A program made the position numbers and the translations under genes. From NCBI RefSeq assembly GCF_009910365.1, contig NZ_CP036423.1, positions 2,418,001-2,482,000 on the forward strand: a stretch of 64,000 bases of DNA, read 5' to 3'. Numbering within the stretch: the stretch's first letter is position 1; each line of letters opens with the position of its first letter. This document shows positions 1 through 10,308 of this stretch, piece by piece. The notes under the pieces are model-generated. The model was not told where the DNA came from. It saw only the letters and a list, made by a program, of their open reading frames with translations, and searched no databases. The DNA is from Aequoribacter fuscus. Lineage in GTDB: Bacteria > Pseudomonadota > Gammaproteobacteria > Pseudomonadales > Halieaceae.

Positions 1-421
1 CCATCGCACCATACAACTTTATCAGTTCAACCTGCACTCCGCGCTCAGCGTAAAAATTCCGCGCCACATTCACGAACTTAGTGGCCACTCGCAGCTTTCC
101 ATTAGCGGGTTTGGCGTCAAGAGCGGAGGCAGTCATTAATCGGCATTTGGCGATACCCAGATCCAGTGGTTCGTAAACGCCTTCCGCGCCGTGCTCAAGC
201 AAGACATCTTTGCCGACCACGCCTACTTGCGCCGCGCCATAGCGAACGTAGGTCGGCACGTCAGTTCCGCGAATAACCACCAGAGAAACTCCAGCCATAG
301 TCGTCGGGAAAATTAATTTGCGGCTACTGTGCACGTCTTCTAGCGGCTCAATGCCTGCGTGCGCCAACAGAGGCAGCGTCTCTTTCAGGATTCGGCCCTT
401 GGTGAGCGCGATAGTCAGCAT
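1..421 (-). CDS. hisG: ATP phosphoribosyltransferase HisG (partial, C-terminus outside window)
   Basis: Catalyses the first step of histidine synthesis, joining ATP and PRPP. Reading the minus strand from the ATG at 421 gives [19 protein letters not shown], the typical HisG N-terminus, and about 140 residues are present before the window edge. The fragment includes [11 protein letters not shown] and a [10 protein letters not shown] stretch typical of the short-form HisG catalytic domain. It lies 12 bases downstream of murA on the same strand, the murA-hisG order I recall from Pseudomonas, so the two are probably cotranscribed. The coding sequence is cut by the start of the window, so nothing can be said about its C-terminus. 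Confidence 0.95.
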   Translation of the reverse strand, partial: MLTIALTKGRILKETLPLLAHAGIEPLEDVHSSRKLIFPTTMAGVSLVVIRGTDVPTYVRYGAAQVGVVGKDVLLEHGAEGVYEPLDLGIAKCRLMTASALDAKPANGKLRVATKFVNVARNFYAERGVQVELIKLYGAM

Positions 422-433
422 GATACTTCCTTG

Positions 434-1723
<1,290 letters not shown>

Positions 1724-1957
1724 TCACGCCTCAGCCTCAGCTGGCGTTTTGGCCCGAATATTAACCGCATGAATGGTTCCGGCAGCAATTAAGTCCGCAA
1801 CTACCGCGTAGACCAACTGTTGACGCTTCACCGCTCGCAAACCTTCAAACTCAGCACCCACCGCATGAATGGTGTAATGGCCACCCTGTTCCGTGACCGT
1901 TACATCGCACTCTGGCAGACCCGCCGCCACAATATCTTCTAAAGTCTGAGCATCCAC
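1724..1957 (-). CDS. ibaG: BolA-family protein IbaG
   Basis: A small BolA/IbaG-like protein of 77 residues. The family pairs with monothiol glutaredoxins in iron-sulfur cluster handling and acid-stress response. The fold signature is visible as the VTEQGGHYTIHAVGAEFEG stretch, with the conserved His of the BolA helix-turn region, and a following LRAVKRQQLVYAVVADLIA helix. I chose the GTG at 1957, 4 bases after the mlaC stop, because GAGGGG in the last codons of mlaC gives a well-spaced ribosome binding site. An in-frame ATG 12 codons upstream would put the start inside mlaC without a comparable site. The position between mlaC and murA matches the E. coli and Pseudomonas order. Confidence 0.9.
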   Translation of the reverse strand: MDAQTLEDIVAAGLPECDVTVTEQGGHYTIHAVGAEFEGLRAVKRQQLVYAVVADLIAAGTIHAVNIRAKTPAEAEA

Positions 1958-1961
1958 AGAG

Positions 1962-2675
1962 CTACCCCTCTTTACCCCAGTTGTCGATAACACTTTGAAC
2001 TACCTGCTCAAAACAGGCTGAGTCGTTGGACTCACACTTCAAAGAGCGCGCGTATTTTTTTGCCGCACTGTCAAATTGCGAGCGATAGATATCACCCAAA
2101 TTCACGTCTTCGATGATCACGTTCACTAATTGCCAGTTCCCATCTTTGGACTGTCGCATTTTATACTCAACCAGATAAGGCTCATCGTTGGCACGCGTTA
2201 TCTTTTGATACACCGACTCGATGCTTCCCGACTCCGCGCCTTCAGGTTTGACCACCTCGATCTCAGCCTGGGCAAACGCGATGAGACCTTTTGCGTAGGT
2301 CTCGACTAAGTTTTGGCTCATGACTTCGGTAAAGGCCTCAAGCTGGTCGCGCAAAGTAGCTCGTCCCTCATCAGTCAAAGACATGTAATAACGCTTAGAG
2401 GCAAAATTCCCCATTACCGCACGCGAAAACCCACGGTAATCAACGACATCGTCCATCACGCCTCGCAAAGCGTCGATGTACGAGGTCAAGCCTTCCTCGG
2501 AAGAATCGTCAGCCGTGGCCAATACATCTATCACGCGTTCGGTGGTATTGAAAACAGTGTCGTAGGCACTCATCGACGGCGCCTCACTCTTCGCTTCTTG
2601 CGCTTGAGCAGGTACACCTAGGCTTGCGATTAATACGCCCGTGGCGAACAACAAAACACTCATTCGAGCAATCAT
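1962..2675 (-). CDS. mlaC: phospholipid-binding ABC transporter substrate protein MlaC
   Basis: Periplasmic lipid shuttle of the Mla system, which moves phospholipids between the outer-membrane MlaA complex and the inner-membrane MlaFEDB complex. The 237-residue protein begins with a signal peptide (MIARMSVLLFATGVLIASLG, cleavage near AQA-QEA) and continues with the Tol-Tol-Ttg2 domain, seen in RGFSRAVMGNFASKRYY and the VNVIIEDVNLGDIYRSQF segment. The ATG at 2675 is preceded by GGAGGAAAAGGAG, a strong ribosome binding site. Unusually, mlaF, mlaE, mlaD and mlaB are not beside it: the next gene upstream is the divergent antiporter yrbG. Confidence 0.93.
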   Translation of the reverse strand: MIARMSVLLFATGVLIASLGVPAQAQEAKSEAPSMSAYDTVFNTTERVIDVLATADDSSEEGLTSYIDALRGVMDDVVDYRGFSRAVMGNFASKRYYMSLTDEGRATLRDQLEAFTEVMSQNLVETYAKGLIAFAQAEIEVVKPEGAESGSIESVYQKITRANDEPYLVEYKMRQSKDGNWQLVNVIIEDVNLGDIYRSQFDSAAKKYARSLKCESNDSACFEQVVQSVIDNWGKEG

Positions 2676-2730
2676 TTTTACTCCTTTTCCTCCCAAATAC
2701 ACGGTAGGGCTTCGCTTGGTTGATGTTGGC

Positions 2731-2738
2731 TGTATAAT
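2731..2738 (+). promoter_or_regulatory. candidate extended -10 promoter for the yrbG-kds-lpt operon
   Basis: The 142-base gap between divergent mlaC and yrbG contains TGTATAAT at 2731-2738, a perfect TATAAT with the TG extension, pointing towards yrbG. No good -35 hexamer lies at 17 bases. Several TATA-like sequences (near 2787 and 2752) could serve mlaC on the other strand. The assignment rests on sequence match alone. Confidence 0.45.
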
Positions 2739-2817
2739 GCGCGCCAACGGTGCGCGAGTATACCCGATGTTGGGTGTGCTGAGGGCATTATAACAGCTAC
2801 TTACAGGCGATTTCTCT

Positions 2818-3795
2818 ATGCTAGTAAACATTGCCGCCATATTGGTTGGATTCCTAATTCTTATCTGGAGTTCCGATCAATTTGTCGAAGGTGCTGCATC
2901 TATCGCGAAAAAGATGGGTGTTTCTCAGATTATTATCGGCATGACCATCGTCTCGATTGGCACCTCTGCACCTGAAATAGTGGTTTCTGTTATCGCAGCG
3001 CTCGACGGCGCTGGCAATCTAGCCGTTGGCAACGCACTGGGATCGAACATCGCAAATATTGGCCTCGTCCTTGGCGCAACCTTGCTCGCGGCTCCTCTGG
3101 TGCTACGAGACAGCTACTTAAAAAACGAAGTGCCGATTTTGGTGGGCGTCACCTTGCTAGGCGCGCTGTTGCTGAGCGATGGCGTCCTCAACCGTTTGGA
3201 CGGCGTTATCTTGCTTGCTTGTCTGGTTGCCATTCTCGCTAAAATGATACGTGACGAAAGCCGCGACCAAGTTCTGCGAGAGCAAGCCGAAGAGGAACAC
3301 ATAGCAGAACTCGGTGCCTCCTACGCCTGGCTTCGATTTGTTGGAGGCGCACTGCTATTAATAGCCAGCTCGCGTCTGCTCGTATGGGGCGCGGTCAATG
3401 TTGCGCAAACTTTGGGCATATCAGAATTAATTATCGGTCTGACGATTATTGCTATCGGCACTAGCCTACCCGAGTTGGCCGCGTCGATTGTCAGCGCACG
3501 TAAGGGACATGCGGAAATTGCCCTGGGCAATGTACTGGGTTCTAACTTATTTAATTTGCTGGCGGTGCTTCCCATACCCGGCTTAATCGCACCGCTTGTG
3601 CTAGATAGCAGCGTCCTGAGCCGCGACTACCCAATCATGACAGCGCTGACGCTGTTACTGGGTGTCGCCATGATTCTCGCGTACCGACGGGTCAAGTCAC
3701 ACAGTAGACCCGCCAGTTTAGGCCGCAAATGGGGAGCGTTTTTGCTAATTTGTTGTCTTTGCTACTACACTCTCATTACTTTGACGATAGGTTAA
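2818..3795 (+). CDS. yrbG: calcium/sodium antiporter (YrbG family)
   Basis: An inner-membrane cation/calcium exchanger of the CaCA family, 325 residues. It shows the inverted repeat of the family: one alpha motif near residues 40-80 (GMTIVSIGTSAPEIVVS and GNALGSNIANIG) and a second near residues 205-245 (GLTIIAIGTSLPELAAS and GNVLGSNLFNLL). About ten hydrophobic segments are visible, with a short charged cytoplasmic loop between the halves. It heads the plus-strand kdsD-kdsC-lptCAB cluster and is divergent from mlaC, the same arrangement as in E. coli. The ion specificity of YrbG homologues is not well established, so the substrate is inferred from the family. Confidence 0.93.
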   Translation: MLVNIAAILVGFLILIWSSDQFVEGAASIAKKMGVSQIIIGMTIVSIGTSAPEIVVSVIAALDGAGNLAVGNALGSNIANIGLVLGATLLAAPLVLRDSYLKNEVPILVGVTLLGALLLSDGVLNRLDGVILLACLVAILAKMIRDESRDQVLREQAEEEHIAELGASYAWLRFVGGALLLIASSRLLVWGAVNVAQTLGISELIIGLTIIAIGTSLPELAASIVSARKGHAEIALGNVLGSNLFNLLAVLPIPGLIAPLVLDSSVLSRDYPIMTALTLLLGVAMILAYRRVKSHSRPASLGRKWGAFLLICCLCYYTLITLTIG

Positions 3796-3804
3796 GCGCT
3801 CATA

Positions 3805-4779
3805 ATGACTTTAGACCCGACGGCAGCCCTCACGGCCGCCAAGCGAACATTTAAAATGGAAGCCGAGGCGGTTGCCAACCTCGCTCAAAAGCTGGACCAA
3901 CAATTTCCCAAAGCCTGCGAGCTAATGCTGGCCAGCACTGGCCGAATTATCGTCACAGGCATGGGAAAATCTGGCCACATTGCTCGCAAGATTGCGGCGA
4001 CCCTAGCAAGCACTGGCACACCCGCGCATTTCGTGCACCCAGGCGAAGCAAGCCACGGGGATATGGGCATGATCACAGCGCAGGACGTTGTCGTTGCTTT
4101 GTCCAACAGCGGCACTGCCGTCGAAATACTGACGCTACTCCCCTTACTCAAACGTCTAGGGGTGCCCTTAATCGCTATGACCGGCAACCCAGACTCAGCG
4201 CTTGCCCTGGCGTCTGACGCACACCTTGACACGGGTGTAGAAACCGAGGCTTGCCCACTCGATTTGGCACCAACCTCCAGCACCACGACTGCCTTGGTGA
4301 TGGGCGACGCGCTCGCCATTGCCCTGCTTGAAGCACGGGGCTTCACGGCCGAGGATTTTGCATTTTCACATCCCGGCGGCAAGCTTGGCCGCAAACTTTT
4401 GCTCAAAGTCGCAGACGTCATGCGTGAAGGCTATGCGATACCCAGAGTAAACTCCGCCACCAAGCTCATTGATGCGCTCCTAGAAATCAGCCAGAAAGGT
4501 TTGGGGATGACCACGGTGATCGATCAAGACGACGTTCTGCTCGGGCTGTTCACCGATGGTGACTTGCGCCGCACCCTCGACAAAGGGCTGGATGTGACAT
4601 CGACTCCCATACGAGAAGTCATGACCACGGGCGCTAAAACCATTGGTGCCAATCATCTTGCCGCTGAGGCTCTGAACATCATGGAACAGAACAAAATCTC
4701 AGCGCTGGTTGTCGCCGAGGGCAACTCCGTGCGAGGCGTCATTCATTTGATGGATTTGCTGCGCGAGGGTATCGCATGA
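3805..4779 (+). CDS. kdsD: arabinose-5-phosphate isomerase KdsD
   Basis: Interconverts ribulose 5-phosphate and arabinose 5-phosphate, the first step of KDO synthesis for lipopolysaccharide. The 324-residue protein has an N-terminal SIS sugar-isomerase domain (about residues 40-175) with GMGKSGHIARKIAATL and HPGEASHGDMGM, followed by two CBS domains (about 205-262 and 272-324). It starts 9 bases after yrbG and overlaps kdsC by the sequence ATGA, which suggests translational coupling. Length and layout match KdsD/KpsF/GutQ; the location next to kdsC and the lpt genes supports KdsD. Confidence 0.96.
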   Translation: MTLDPTAALTAAKRTFKMEAEAVANLAQKLDQQFPKACELMLASTGRIIVTGMGKSGHIARKIAATLASTGTPAHFVHPGEASHGDMGMITAQDVVVALSNSGTAVEILTLLPLLKRLGVPLIAMTGNPDSALALASDAHLDTGVETEACPLDLAPTSSTTTALVMGDALAIALLEARGFTAEDFAFSHPGGKLGRKLLLKVADVMREGYAIPRVNSATKLIDALLEISQKGLGMTTVIDQDDVLLGLFTDGDLRRTLDKGLDVTSTPIREVMTTGAKTIGANHLAAEALNIMEQNKISALVVAEGNSVRGVIHLMDLLREGIA

Positions 4780-5285
4780 CCCCGTTCAAGGACCTACAAG
4801 CCTTAGCGCTTGACGTTGATGGCGTGCTAAGCGATGGCCGCTTGTATTACGGCAACAACGGTGAAGAGCTCAAAACCTTTAACATCCGCGATGGCCTGGG
4901 CATTAAACTCCTGCAACAAGCGGGCATTACCGTTGCTATTATTACCGGCCGCACCTCCAGTATCGTCGCCCGGCGCGCGCAAGAACTGGGCATTGAGCAT
5001 ATTATTCAAGGCCGCGAAGATAAGCTCTCTGCACTGCGTGAACTCTGCGCACAACTTGACTTAACGATAGAGCACGTTGCTTACATGGGGGATGACTTAC
5101 CCGACCGTAAAGCAATTATCGCGGCAGGTCTCGGCGCGACCGTGGCCGACGGGTCTGACGATGTAAAGGCCGTCGCTGATTGGTGTAGCACCAAAGCTGG
5201 CGGCGCTGGCGCCGTGCGTGATTTAGCCGAGATTTGGCTTAAAACCGTCGGCTTGTGGGACCAACTTGTAGAGCAACAAGCCTAG
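4776..5285 (+). CDS. kdsC: KDO-8-phosphate phosphatase KdsC
   Basis: Removes the phosphate from 3-deoxy-D-manno-octulosonate 8-phosphate to give KDO. It is a C0-type HAD phosphatase of 169 residues without a cap domain. The catalytic loop is LDVDGVLSDG with Asp13 and Asp15; the second and third HAD motifs appear as IITGRTS and the MGDDLPD acidic pair. The start codon overlaps the kdsD stop, and the stop codon overlaps the probable GTG start of lptC by one base. Confidence 0.96.
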   Translation: MTPFKDLQALALDVDGVLSDGRLYYGNNGEELKTFNIRDGLGIKLLQQAGITVAIITGRTSSIVARRAQELGIEHIIQGREDKLSALRELCAQLDLTIEHVAYMGDDLPDRKAIIAAGLGATVADGSDDVKAVADWCSTKAGGAGAVRDLAEIWLKTVGLWDQLVEQQA

Positions 5286-5836
5286 TGACTCGCAAGCGCA
5301 TACAAACCATTGTTCTCTGCGTTGCCGCCGCAATAGCTTGGCAATTCTACGACGACATTGACATGCGTGATGCTCCGCCAGAACTCCCACGCGATATGCT
5401 GCAAACCTACCTCAAAAATAGCGAGACCGTGCGCTTTGATACCAACGGACAGGCTAAAGACAGTGTCGGAGCGGAGGAAATTCGCTACTTCACGGGGGTC
5501 GCGCGAGGAGAACTCACCAACGCTAGCATATCCAGAACATTAACGCTCAGTGAGAGCTGGTCAGCGAGTGCCATGCGAGGCACCGTTTTTGAAGATAATC
5601 AAACCGTTGAATTGCAGGGCCAGGTTGTTCTAAACCACGACTCGAACGACATTCAACTGACCACCGATCGGCTTCGACTCGACTTAGTAAAAGACATTGC
5701 GTCCACCGACGCAATTGTTACACTGGCTCACCATGGCGCCACAACCCAATCAGAGGGCCTGACTGCTGACCTAAAACAACAGTCCTTCCACTTCACGCAC
5801 AAGGTGACTTCTGTTTATGCTCCGCTCGAACCGTAA
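5285..5836 (+). CDS. lptC: LPS export protein LptC
   Basis: A single-pass inner-membrane protein that passes lipopolysaccharide from LptB2FG to LptA. About 183 residues, with one N-terminal membrane segment (RIQTIVLCVAAAIAWQFYDD) and a periplasmic beta-jellyroll domain, the usual LptC layout. I chose the GTG at 5285, which shares one base with the kdsC stop and puts the membrane anchor right at the N-terminus. A start 30 bases upstream, inside kdsC, is possible. The sequence is divergent, as LptC usually is. The identification leans on the kdsC-lptC-lptA-lptB order and the anchor-plus-beta-domain architecture. It overlaps lptA by 20 bases. Confidence 0.88.
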   Translation: MTRKRIQTIVLCVAAAIAWQFYDDIDMRDAPPELPRDMLQTYLKNSETVRFDTNGQAKDSVGAEEIRYFTGVARGELTNASISRTLTLSESWSASAMRGTVFEDNQTVELQGQVVLNHDSNDIQLTTDRLRLDLVKDIASTDAIVTLAHHGATTQSEGLTADLKQQSFHFTHKVTSVYAPLEP

Positions 5837-6317
5837 CATCCTGGGTCTCCTTCTCATCGTGCTCAGCCCATGGGTTTTAGCGCAATCAGCACAGGATCCG
5901 ATTCGTATCAGCGCCGACGAAGCGACACGATCTGAGCTCGAGGGCATTACACGCTACTTAGGCAACGTCGTTCTCGTGCAGGGCACCATTACAATTACTG
6001 CTAGCTCTCTGGAAATTGATCAAGCGAACCCGGAAGAAATCAAAATCATCGCGACAGGCTCACCCGCGACGTTTGTGCAGCCAATGGTTGGCGCGGAACC
6101 TGCCATTGACGCGAAGGCTCAGACAATTCGCTACGAACAGGTCGCGCGCAAGGTCATTCTCGAACAAGATGCTCGCATTCAGCGCGGTGAATCCATTATT
6201 CGCGGGCCTCTTATCGAATATTTTATAGACGAAAAGCGCGTCCAAGCGGGTCAAGATGCCAACCAGCCCAAGAGCCGCGTTGAAGTTGTCATTCCGCCCT
6301 CAGGTAGTACACCCTGA
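5817..6317 (+). CDS. lptA: periplasmic LPS bridge protein LptA
   Basis: Forms the periplasmic bridge that carries lipopolysaccharide from LptC to LptD. The 166-residue precursor has a signal peptide ([15 protein letters not shown], cleavage before QSAQDP), then the OstA/LptA beta-jellyroll domain, seen in [20 protein letters not shown] and [15 protein letters not shown]. The ATG at 5817 lies inside the end of lptC, and the stop shares a base with the lptB start, so lptC-lptA-lptB are tightly coupled. Confidence 0.95.
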   Translation: MLRSNRNILGLLLIVLSPWVLAQSAQDPIRISADEATRSELEGITRYLGNVVLVQGTITITASSLEIDQANPEEIKIIATGSPATFVQPMVGAEPAIDAKAQTIRYEQVARKVILEQDARIQRGESIIRGPLIEYFIDEKRVQAGQDANQPKSRVEVVIPPSGSTP

Positions 6318-7042
6318 TGGCCCTATTAAGAGCGCAACATCTGGCCAAAGCCTATAAAGGACGAAGCGTCGTCAAGGACGTGTCGCTACAAGTGAACAGC
6401 GGCGAAATCGTAGGCCTTTTGGGTCCGAACGGGGCCGGCAAGACAACCTGTTTTTACATGATTGTCGGCATTGTACCTGCCGATGCGGGCGCTATCAGCA
6501 TCGATGATCACGACCTGACCAAACTCGCGCTACACCAGCGCGCGCAGGTGGGCCTCGGCTACTTACCCCAAGAAGCATCGGTGTTCAGACGCTTGAGCGT
6601 GCGGGACAATATTTTGGCAATACTGGAAACACGCAAAGAACTGGGCCATAAAGCCAAAGCATTTTTGTGCGACCAGTTGATCGATGAATTCCGCTTACAC
6701 GCCGTACAAGATACCCTAGGGCAAGCGCTGTCGGGCGGCGAACGCCGGCGCGTCGAAATCGCGAGGGCCTTAGCGCTGGAGCCAAAATTCATTCTGCTTG
6801 ACGAGCCTTTTGCGGGTGTCGACCCGATTTCAGTCAACGACATTAAAGACGTCGTGCGCAGTGTAGCCGAGCGGAATATCGGTGTGCTCATCACGGATCA
6901 TAACGTGCGAGAAACGCTAGATCTTTGCAGTTCAGCGTACATCGTTGGTGAAGGTCACATCATCGCCGAAGGTGGTGCCGACGCCATCTTATCCAACCAA
7001 CGCGTTCGCGATATCTATCTCGGCGAGCACTTCACTTTATAG
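6317..7042 (+). CDS. lptB: LPS export ABC transporter ATPase LptB
   Basis: The cytoplasmic ATPase that powers lipopolysaccharide extraction with LptF and LptG. The 241-residue protein shows Walker [10 protein letters not shown] (36-44), the LptB-type Q-loop region [16 protein letters not shown], the signature [15 protein letters not shown], Walker [14 protein letters not shown] and the H-loop ITDHNVRET. It is the last gene of the lpt cluster, 92 bases before rpoN. lptF and lptG are not in the window, as expected from other genomes. Confidence 0.98.
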   Translation: MALLRAQHLAKAYKGRSVVKDVSLQVNSGEIVGLLGPNGAGKTTCFYMIVGIVPADAGAISIDDHDLTKLALHQRAQVGLGYLPQEASVFRRLSVRDNILAILETRKELGHKAKAFLCDQLIDEFRLHAVQDTLGQALSGGERRRVEIARALALEPKFILLDEPFAGVDPISVNDIKDVVRSVAERNIGVLITDHNVRETLDLCSSAYIVGEGHIIAEGGADAILSNQRVRDIYLGEHFTL

Positions 7043-7134
7043 CCAGCAATAAATCACAGCAAAAACCGCGCCAACACTTGTCGTTAAGGTGCGCATAAGG
7101 CTACACTCCTCTTCTACCTCAGTGGATTTTTGGC

Positions 7135-8610
7135 ATGAAGCAGTCGTTACAGCTAAAACTCGGTCAACAGTTAACCATGACCCCGCAGCTGCAGCAGGCC
7201 ATCAAGTTATTACAGCTCTCCACCCTCGATTTACAGCTCGAAATTCAACAAGCAATAGAGTCCAATCCACTGCTAGAACTCGAAGAAGAGTTCGCCGACG
7301 ATGCACAGATACTTGATGCTCGAAGCCGTGAAGGCCCAATGGACAACATTGAAGACGCGGCTGCAGAAACGCCCAGCGGTAAGGAAGATTGGGATCAATC
7401 CATTCCCGATGAACTCCCGGTAGACACTCAATGGGATGATCTACTGCCCTCTTCGTCAAGCCCACCACCAGCGACCAATGACGACGACCTAGAGTTCGAT
7501 TACGCCCAACAAGGTGCGGCTGAGACGACCCTGCAAGAACACCTCTTGTGGCAATTAAACTTAACGCACTGGTCAGACATTGATCGCATGATTGCGGTCA
7601 CCATTATTGACTACACGGACGATAACGGACGCTTGACGGCCGACCTGGAAGAAATTTACGAGGTCGTTGCCGAAGAAGGTGATATCGACTTCGACGAGGT
7701 CGTTGCCGTATTGCACGGTTTACAGCAGTTTGAGCCCACCGGGGTTTTTGCGAGAGACCTCCAGGAATGCCTGCAATTACAGCTTCGACAACTGCCCGCT
7801 GACACTCCGAATCGCGATACCGCGAATCTACTCCTGACCCGTTACATGGCCCAGTTCGGCGCCGGCGATTTCAAGCAAATCATGCGCCGAGCTCGCCTAA
7901 CAGAAGATGACTTAAAAGCGGCGATCGGTCTGATACAAACGCTCGACCCCAACCCTGGCCACACCTATCATTCGGCATCGACTGAGTACGCAATACCCGA
8001 CGTATTCGTGAGTAAAAAGCAGGACCGATGGGTGGTTGAGCTCAATCCCGATATTGCACCAAAGCTGCGTATTAATGACACCTATGCCAGCATGATTCAG
8101 CGCGCAGACAACAGTGACCAAAACAACTACCTGCGCGACAATTTGCAAGAAGCCCGTTGGTTTTTAAAGAGCCTGCTCAGTCGCAATGAAACTCTGATGA
8201 AAGTGGCAACGAAAATTGTCGAACACCAGCGAGGCTTTCTAGAGGAAGGCGAAATTGCAATGCGCCCGCTCATCTTGAGCGAAATCGCAGAGCAGGTAGA
8301 AATGCACGAATCGACAATTTCACGCGCAACCACCAACAAGTACATGCACACACCGCGAGGCGTGTTCGAGCTGAAGTACTTTTTCTCTAGCCACGTACGC
8401 AACGACGATGGCAGCGAGCATTCTTCGACCGCGATCCAAGCAATCATAAAGCGCTTGGTCTCCGAGGAAAGTCCCAGAAAGCCCCTGAGCGACTCAAAAA
8501 TCGTGACATTGCTAGCATCAGAAGGCATCACTGTTGCTCGAAGAACCGTCGCCAAATACAGAGATATTTTGCACATCCCACCGTCAAACGAGCGCAAACG
8601 CCTTGTTTGA
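7135..8610 (+). CDS. rpoN: RNA polymerase sigma-54 factor RpoN
   Basis: The alternative sigma factor that reads -24/-12 promoters and needs AAA+ activators. The 491-residue protein has the Gln/Leu-rich region I at its N-terminus (LKLGQQLTMTPQLQQAIKLL), an acidic region II (about 60-130), a core-binding domain, and the C-terminal RpoN box seen as VARRTVAKYRD. Its place after lptB and before hpf-ptsN-rapZ-ptsO is the classic gammaproteobacterial order, linking it to the nitrogen-related phosphotransferase branch. No sigma-54 activator gene is in the window. Confidence 0.98.
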   Translation: MKQSLQLKLGQQLTMTPQLQQAIKLLQLSTLDLQLEIQQAIESNPLLELEEEFADDAQILDARSREGPMDNIEDAAAETPSGKEDWDQSIPDELPVDTQWDDLLPSSSSPPPATNDDDLEFDYAQQGAAETTLQEHLLWQLNLTHWSDIDRMIAVTIIDYTDDNGRLTADLEEIYEVVAEEGDIDFDEVVAVLHGLQQFEPTGVFARDLQECLQLQLRQLPADTPNRDTANLLLTRYMAQFGAGDFKQIMRRARLTEDDLKAAIGLIQTLDPNPGHTYHSASTEYAIPDVFVSKKQDRWVVELNPDIAPKLRINDTYASMIQRADNSDQNNYLRDNLQEARWFLKSLLSRNETLMKVATKIVEHQRGFLEEGEIAMRPLILSEIAEQVEMHESTISRATTNKYMHTPRGVFELKYFFSSHVRNDDGSEHSSTAIQAIIKRLVSEESPRKPLSDSKIVTLLASEGITVARRTVAKYRDILHIPPSNERKRLV

Positions 8611-8664
8611 GGTAGTATGAAATCGAGGACTCGTTCCTCTTGCTATTTGAATAAGGAGTAGTTT

Positions 8665-8952
8665 ATGCAATTGACTGTAAGCGGACATCACGTTGACGTT
8701 ACCGATGCTTTGCGCAACTATGTCGCCAATAAGTTTGAGCGCCTAGAACGCCACAGTGATCACATCACCAAGGTCGACGTCACCCTGATTGTTGAAAAAG
8801 CGGCACAAAAAGCCGAGGCCTCAATTCACGTAGCGGGTGCTGATTTGTTCGCCGCCTCTGAGGCGGAAGATATGTATGCTGCTATCGATTTATTGGCCGA
8901 CAAGCTCGATCGTCAAGTCATCAAGCACAAGCAGAAAGCCAGGGGGCACTGA
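8665..8952 (+). CDS. hpf: ribosome hibernation promoting factor HPF (short form)
   Basis: Binds the 30S subunit in stationary phase and promotes inactive 100S ribosomes. The protein is 95 residues, the short HPF form, starting MQLTVSGHHVDVTDALRNYV and containing the basic/acidic beta-alpha pattern of the family (KFERLERHSDHITKVDVTL). The start is preceded by AAGGAG with good spacing. It lies between rpoN and ptsN, as in E. coli and Pseudomonas. Confidence 0.97.
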   Translation: MQLTVSGHHVDVTDALRNYVANKFERLERHSDHITKVDVTLIVEKAAQKAEASIHVAGADLFAASEAEDMYAAIDLLADKLDRQVIKHKQKARGH

Positions 8953-8959
8953 TCAGCCA

Positions 8960-9427
8960 ATGTCTGGCATACTCACCCATTTACTATCCACTCATCGACT
9001 GGACACCCATCTTGAGGTGTCCAGCAAAAAACGCTTGTTTGAAGAAATCGCTGAGCGAATTCAGCACGATTACCCCGAGATTACCGCGCGATCAACGTTC
9101 AATCGCCTACTCGCCCGCGAAAAACTCGGTAGTACCGGATTAGGACAGGGCATCGCTATTCCTCATGCGCGCCTAGAGGGTGCACCTGAAATCATTGGTG
9201 TATTCTTCACCCTAAGCCAAGGCATCGAGTTCGATGCACCCGATGATCAGAATGTCGACTTAGTCTTCGCCTTGTTAGTCCCCGAGAATGAGGAACAAGA
9301 GCACTTGACTACGCTGGCAACCCTGGCTGGGCTGTTCCAAAACCCCAATTTCTGCCGTGATATTAGAGCGGCTCGTACGGCCGAGGCACTGCTCAAAGCC
9401 CTGAAAACGTGGGAAGCAAACACGTGA
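8960..9427 (+). CDS. ptsN: nitrogen-PTS EIIA component PtsN
   Basis: EIIA-Ntr of the regulatory phosphotransferase system, which receives phosphate from NPr and modulates potassium and nitrogen physiology rather than transporting sugar. The 155-residue protein has the EIIA active-site motif GIAIPHARLEG with His69. I use the ATG at 8960 (MSGILTHLLSTHRLD), 7 bases after hpf; an open frame extends upstream only through hpf. Its 3' end overlaps the probable GTG start of rapZ. Confidence 0.96.
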   Translation: MSGILTHLLSTHRLDTHLEVSSKKRLFEEIAERIQHDYPEITARSTFNRLLAREKLGSTGLGQGIAIPHARLEGAPEIIGVFFTLSQGIEFDAPDDQNVDLVFALLVPENEEQEHLTTLATLAGLFQNPNFCRDIRAARTAEALLKALKTWEANT

Positions 9428-10299
9428 ACAACTGCCCTTTAGTGATTATTAGCGGTCGCTCAGGCTCGGGTAAAAGTACCGCCCTACATCTGCTTGAAGA
9501 CGAGGGGTTTTACTGTATAGATAACTTGCCTTTAGGGCTGTTGGAGCAGCTTCTACAGGAAATCGAAAGCGATCACTTTGCTCACTTCAAAGGTGTCGCG
9601 GTATGCATTGACTCGCGCAACGCCTGGACGAATGTGGGGGATCTTAGCAACATTTTAGCCGCCATCCCCGAGCGCACTCAGGGCAGTATTTTATATTTAG
9701 ATGCCCTCGACCCTATACTAATTACGCGCTATAGCGAGACCCGACGCCGCCATCCGCTCACCAATCAGCGCACCACCTTATCAGACGCCATTGCGCAAGA
9801 GCGTGAACTGCTAGAACCCGTGCTCGAGGCTGCGTCTATTGTGGTGGATACCAGCGAAATGACCATTTACGAATTGCGTGACACCATTCGTCAACGACTT
9901 TTAGGGGCAAAAAAAGGCGAGTTGTCCATACTGTTCCAATCGTTTGGGTTTAAAAAAGGCATCCCCTCAGACGCCGATTTGGTCTTTGACGTCCGAATGC
10001 TGCCCAATCCGCACTGGATTAAAGAACTACGACTTCTTAACGGTACCGACCAAGGAGTTGTCGATTTTTTAAGCCAGCAGGAATCAACACAACGTTTATT
10101 CGATGACATTCGTTCCTTCGTCGAGCGCTGGCTACCGTCGTATAGTGAGAGCAATCGGAGCTATGTCACGGTGGCTATCGGATGCACCGGCGGCCAACAC
10201 CGTTCGGTGTTCATGGCGCAGCAACTCTTCCAACACTTCAGCGCCAGCCTGTCGAATATTCACGTACGTCACCGCGAATTACTATCGCGCGAGGAATAA
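9424..10299 (+). CDS. rapZ: RNase adapter protein RapZ
   Basis: A GTP/ATP-binding adapter; in E. coli it binds GlmZ and recruits RNase E to control glucosamine-6-phosphate synthase. About 291 residues, with Walker A SGRSGSGKST near residues 10-19 and the C-terminal signature AIGCTGGQHRSVF. Two GTG starts are possible, 9409 and 9424. The latter has GGAAG seven bases upstream and gives an N-terminus that aligns with E. coli RapZ, so I chose it. The start overlaps the ptsN stop. No glmZ-like RNA was recognised here. Confidence 0.95.
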   Translation: MNNCPLVIISGRSGSGKSTALHLLEDEGFYCIDNLPLGLLEQLLQEIESDHFAHFKGVAVCIDSRNAWTNVGDLSNILAAIPERTQGSILYLDALDPILITRYSETRRRHPLTNQRTTLSDAIAQERELLEPVLEAASIVVDTSEMTIYELRDTIRQRLLGAKKGELSILFQSFGFKKGIPSDADLVFDVRMLPNPHWIKELRLLNGTDQGVVDFLSQQESTQRLFDDIRSFVERWLPSYSESNRSYVTVAIGCTGGQHRSVFMAQQLFQHFSASLSNIHVRHRELLSREE

Positions 10300-10308
10300 G
10301 GCCTAGCG

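Noticed and set aside
3885-4421. A 178-codon open frame opposite kdsD
   Set aside because: It is antisense to a clearly conserved gene and low in complexity (Ser/Ala-rich), as expected from codon bias.
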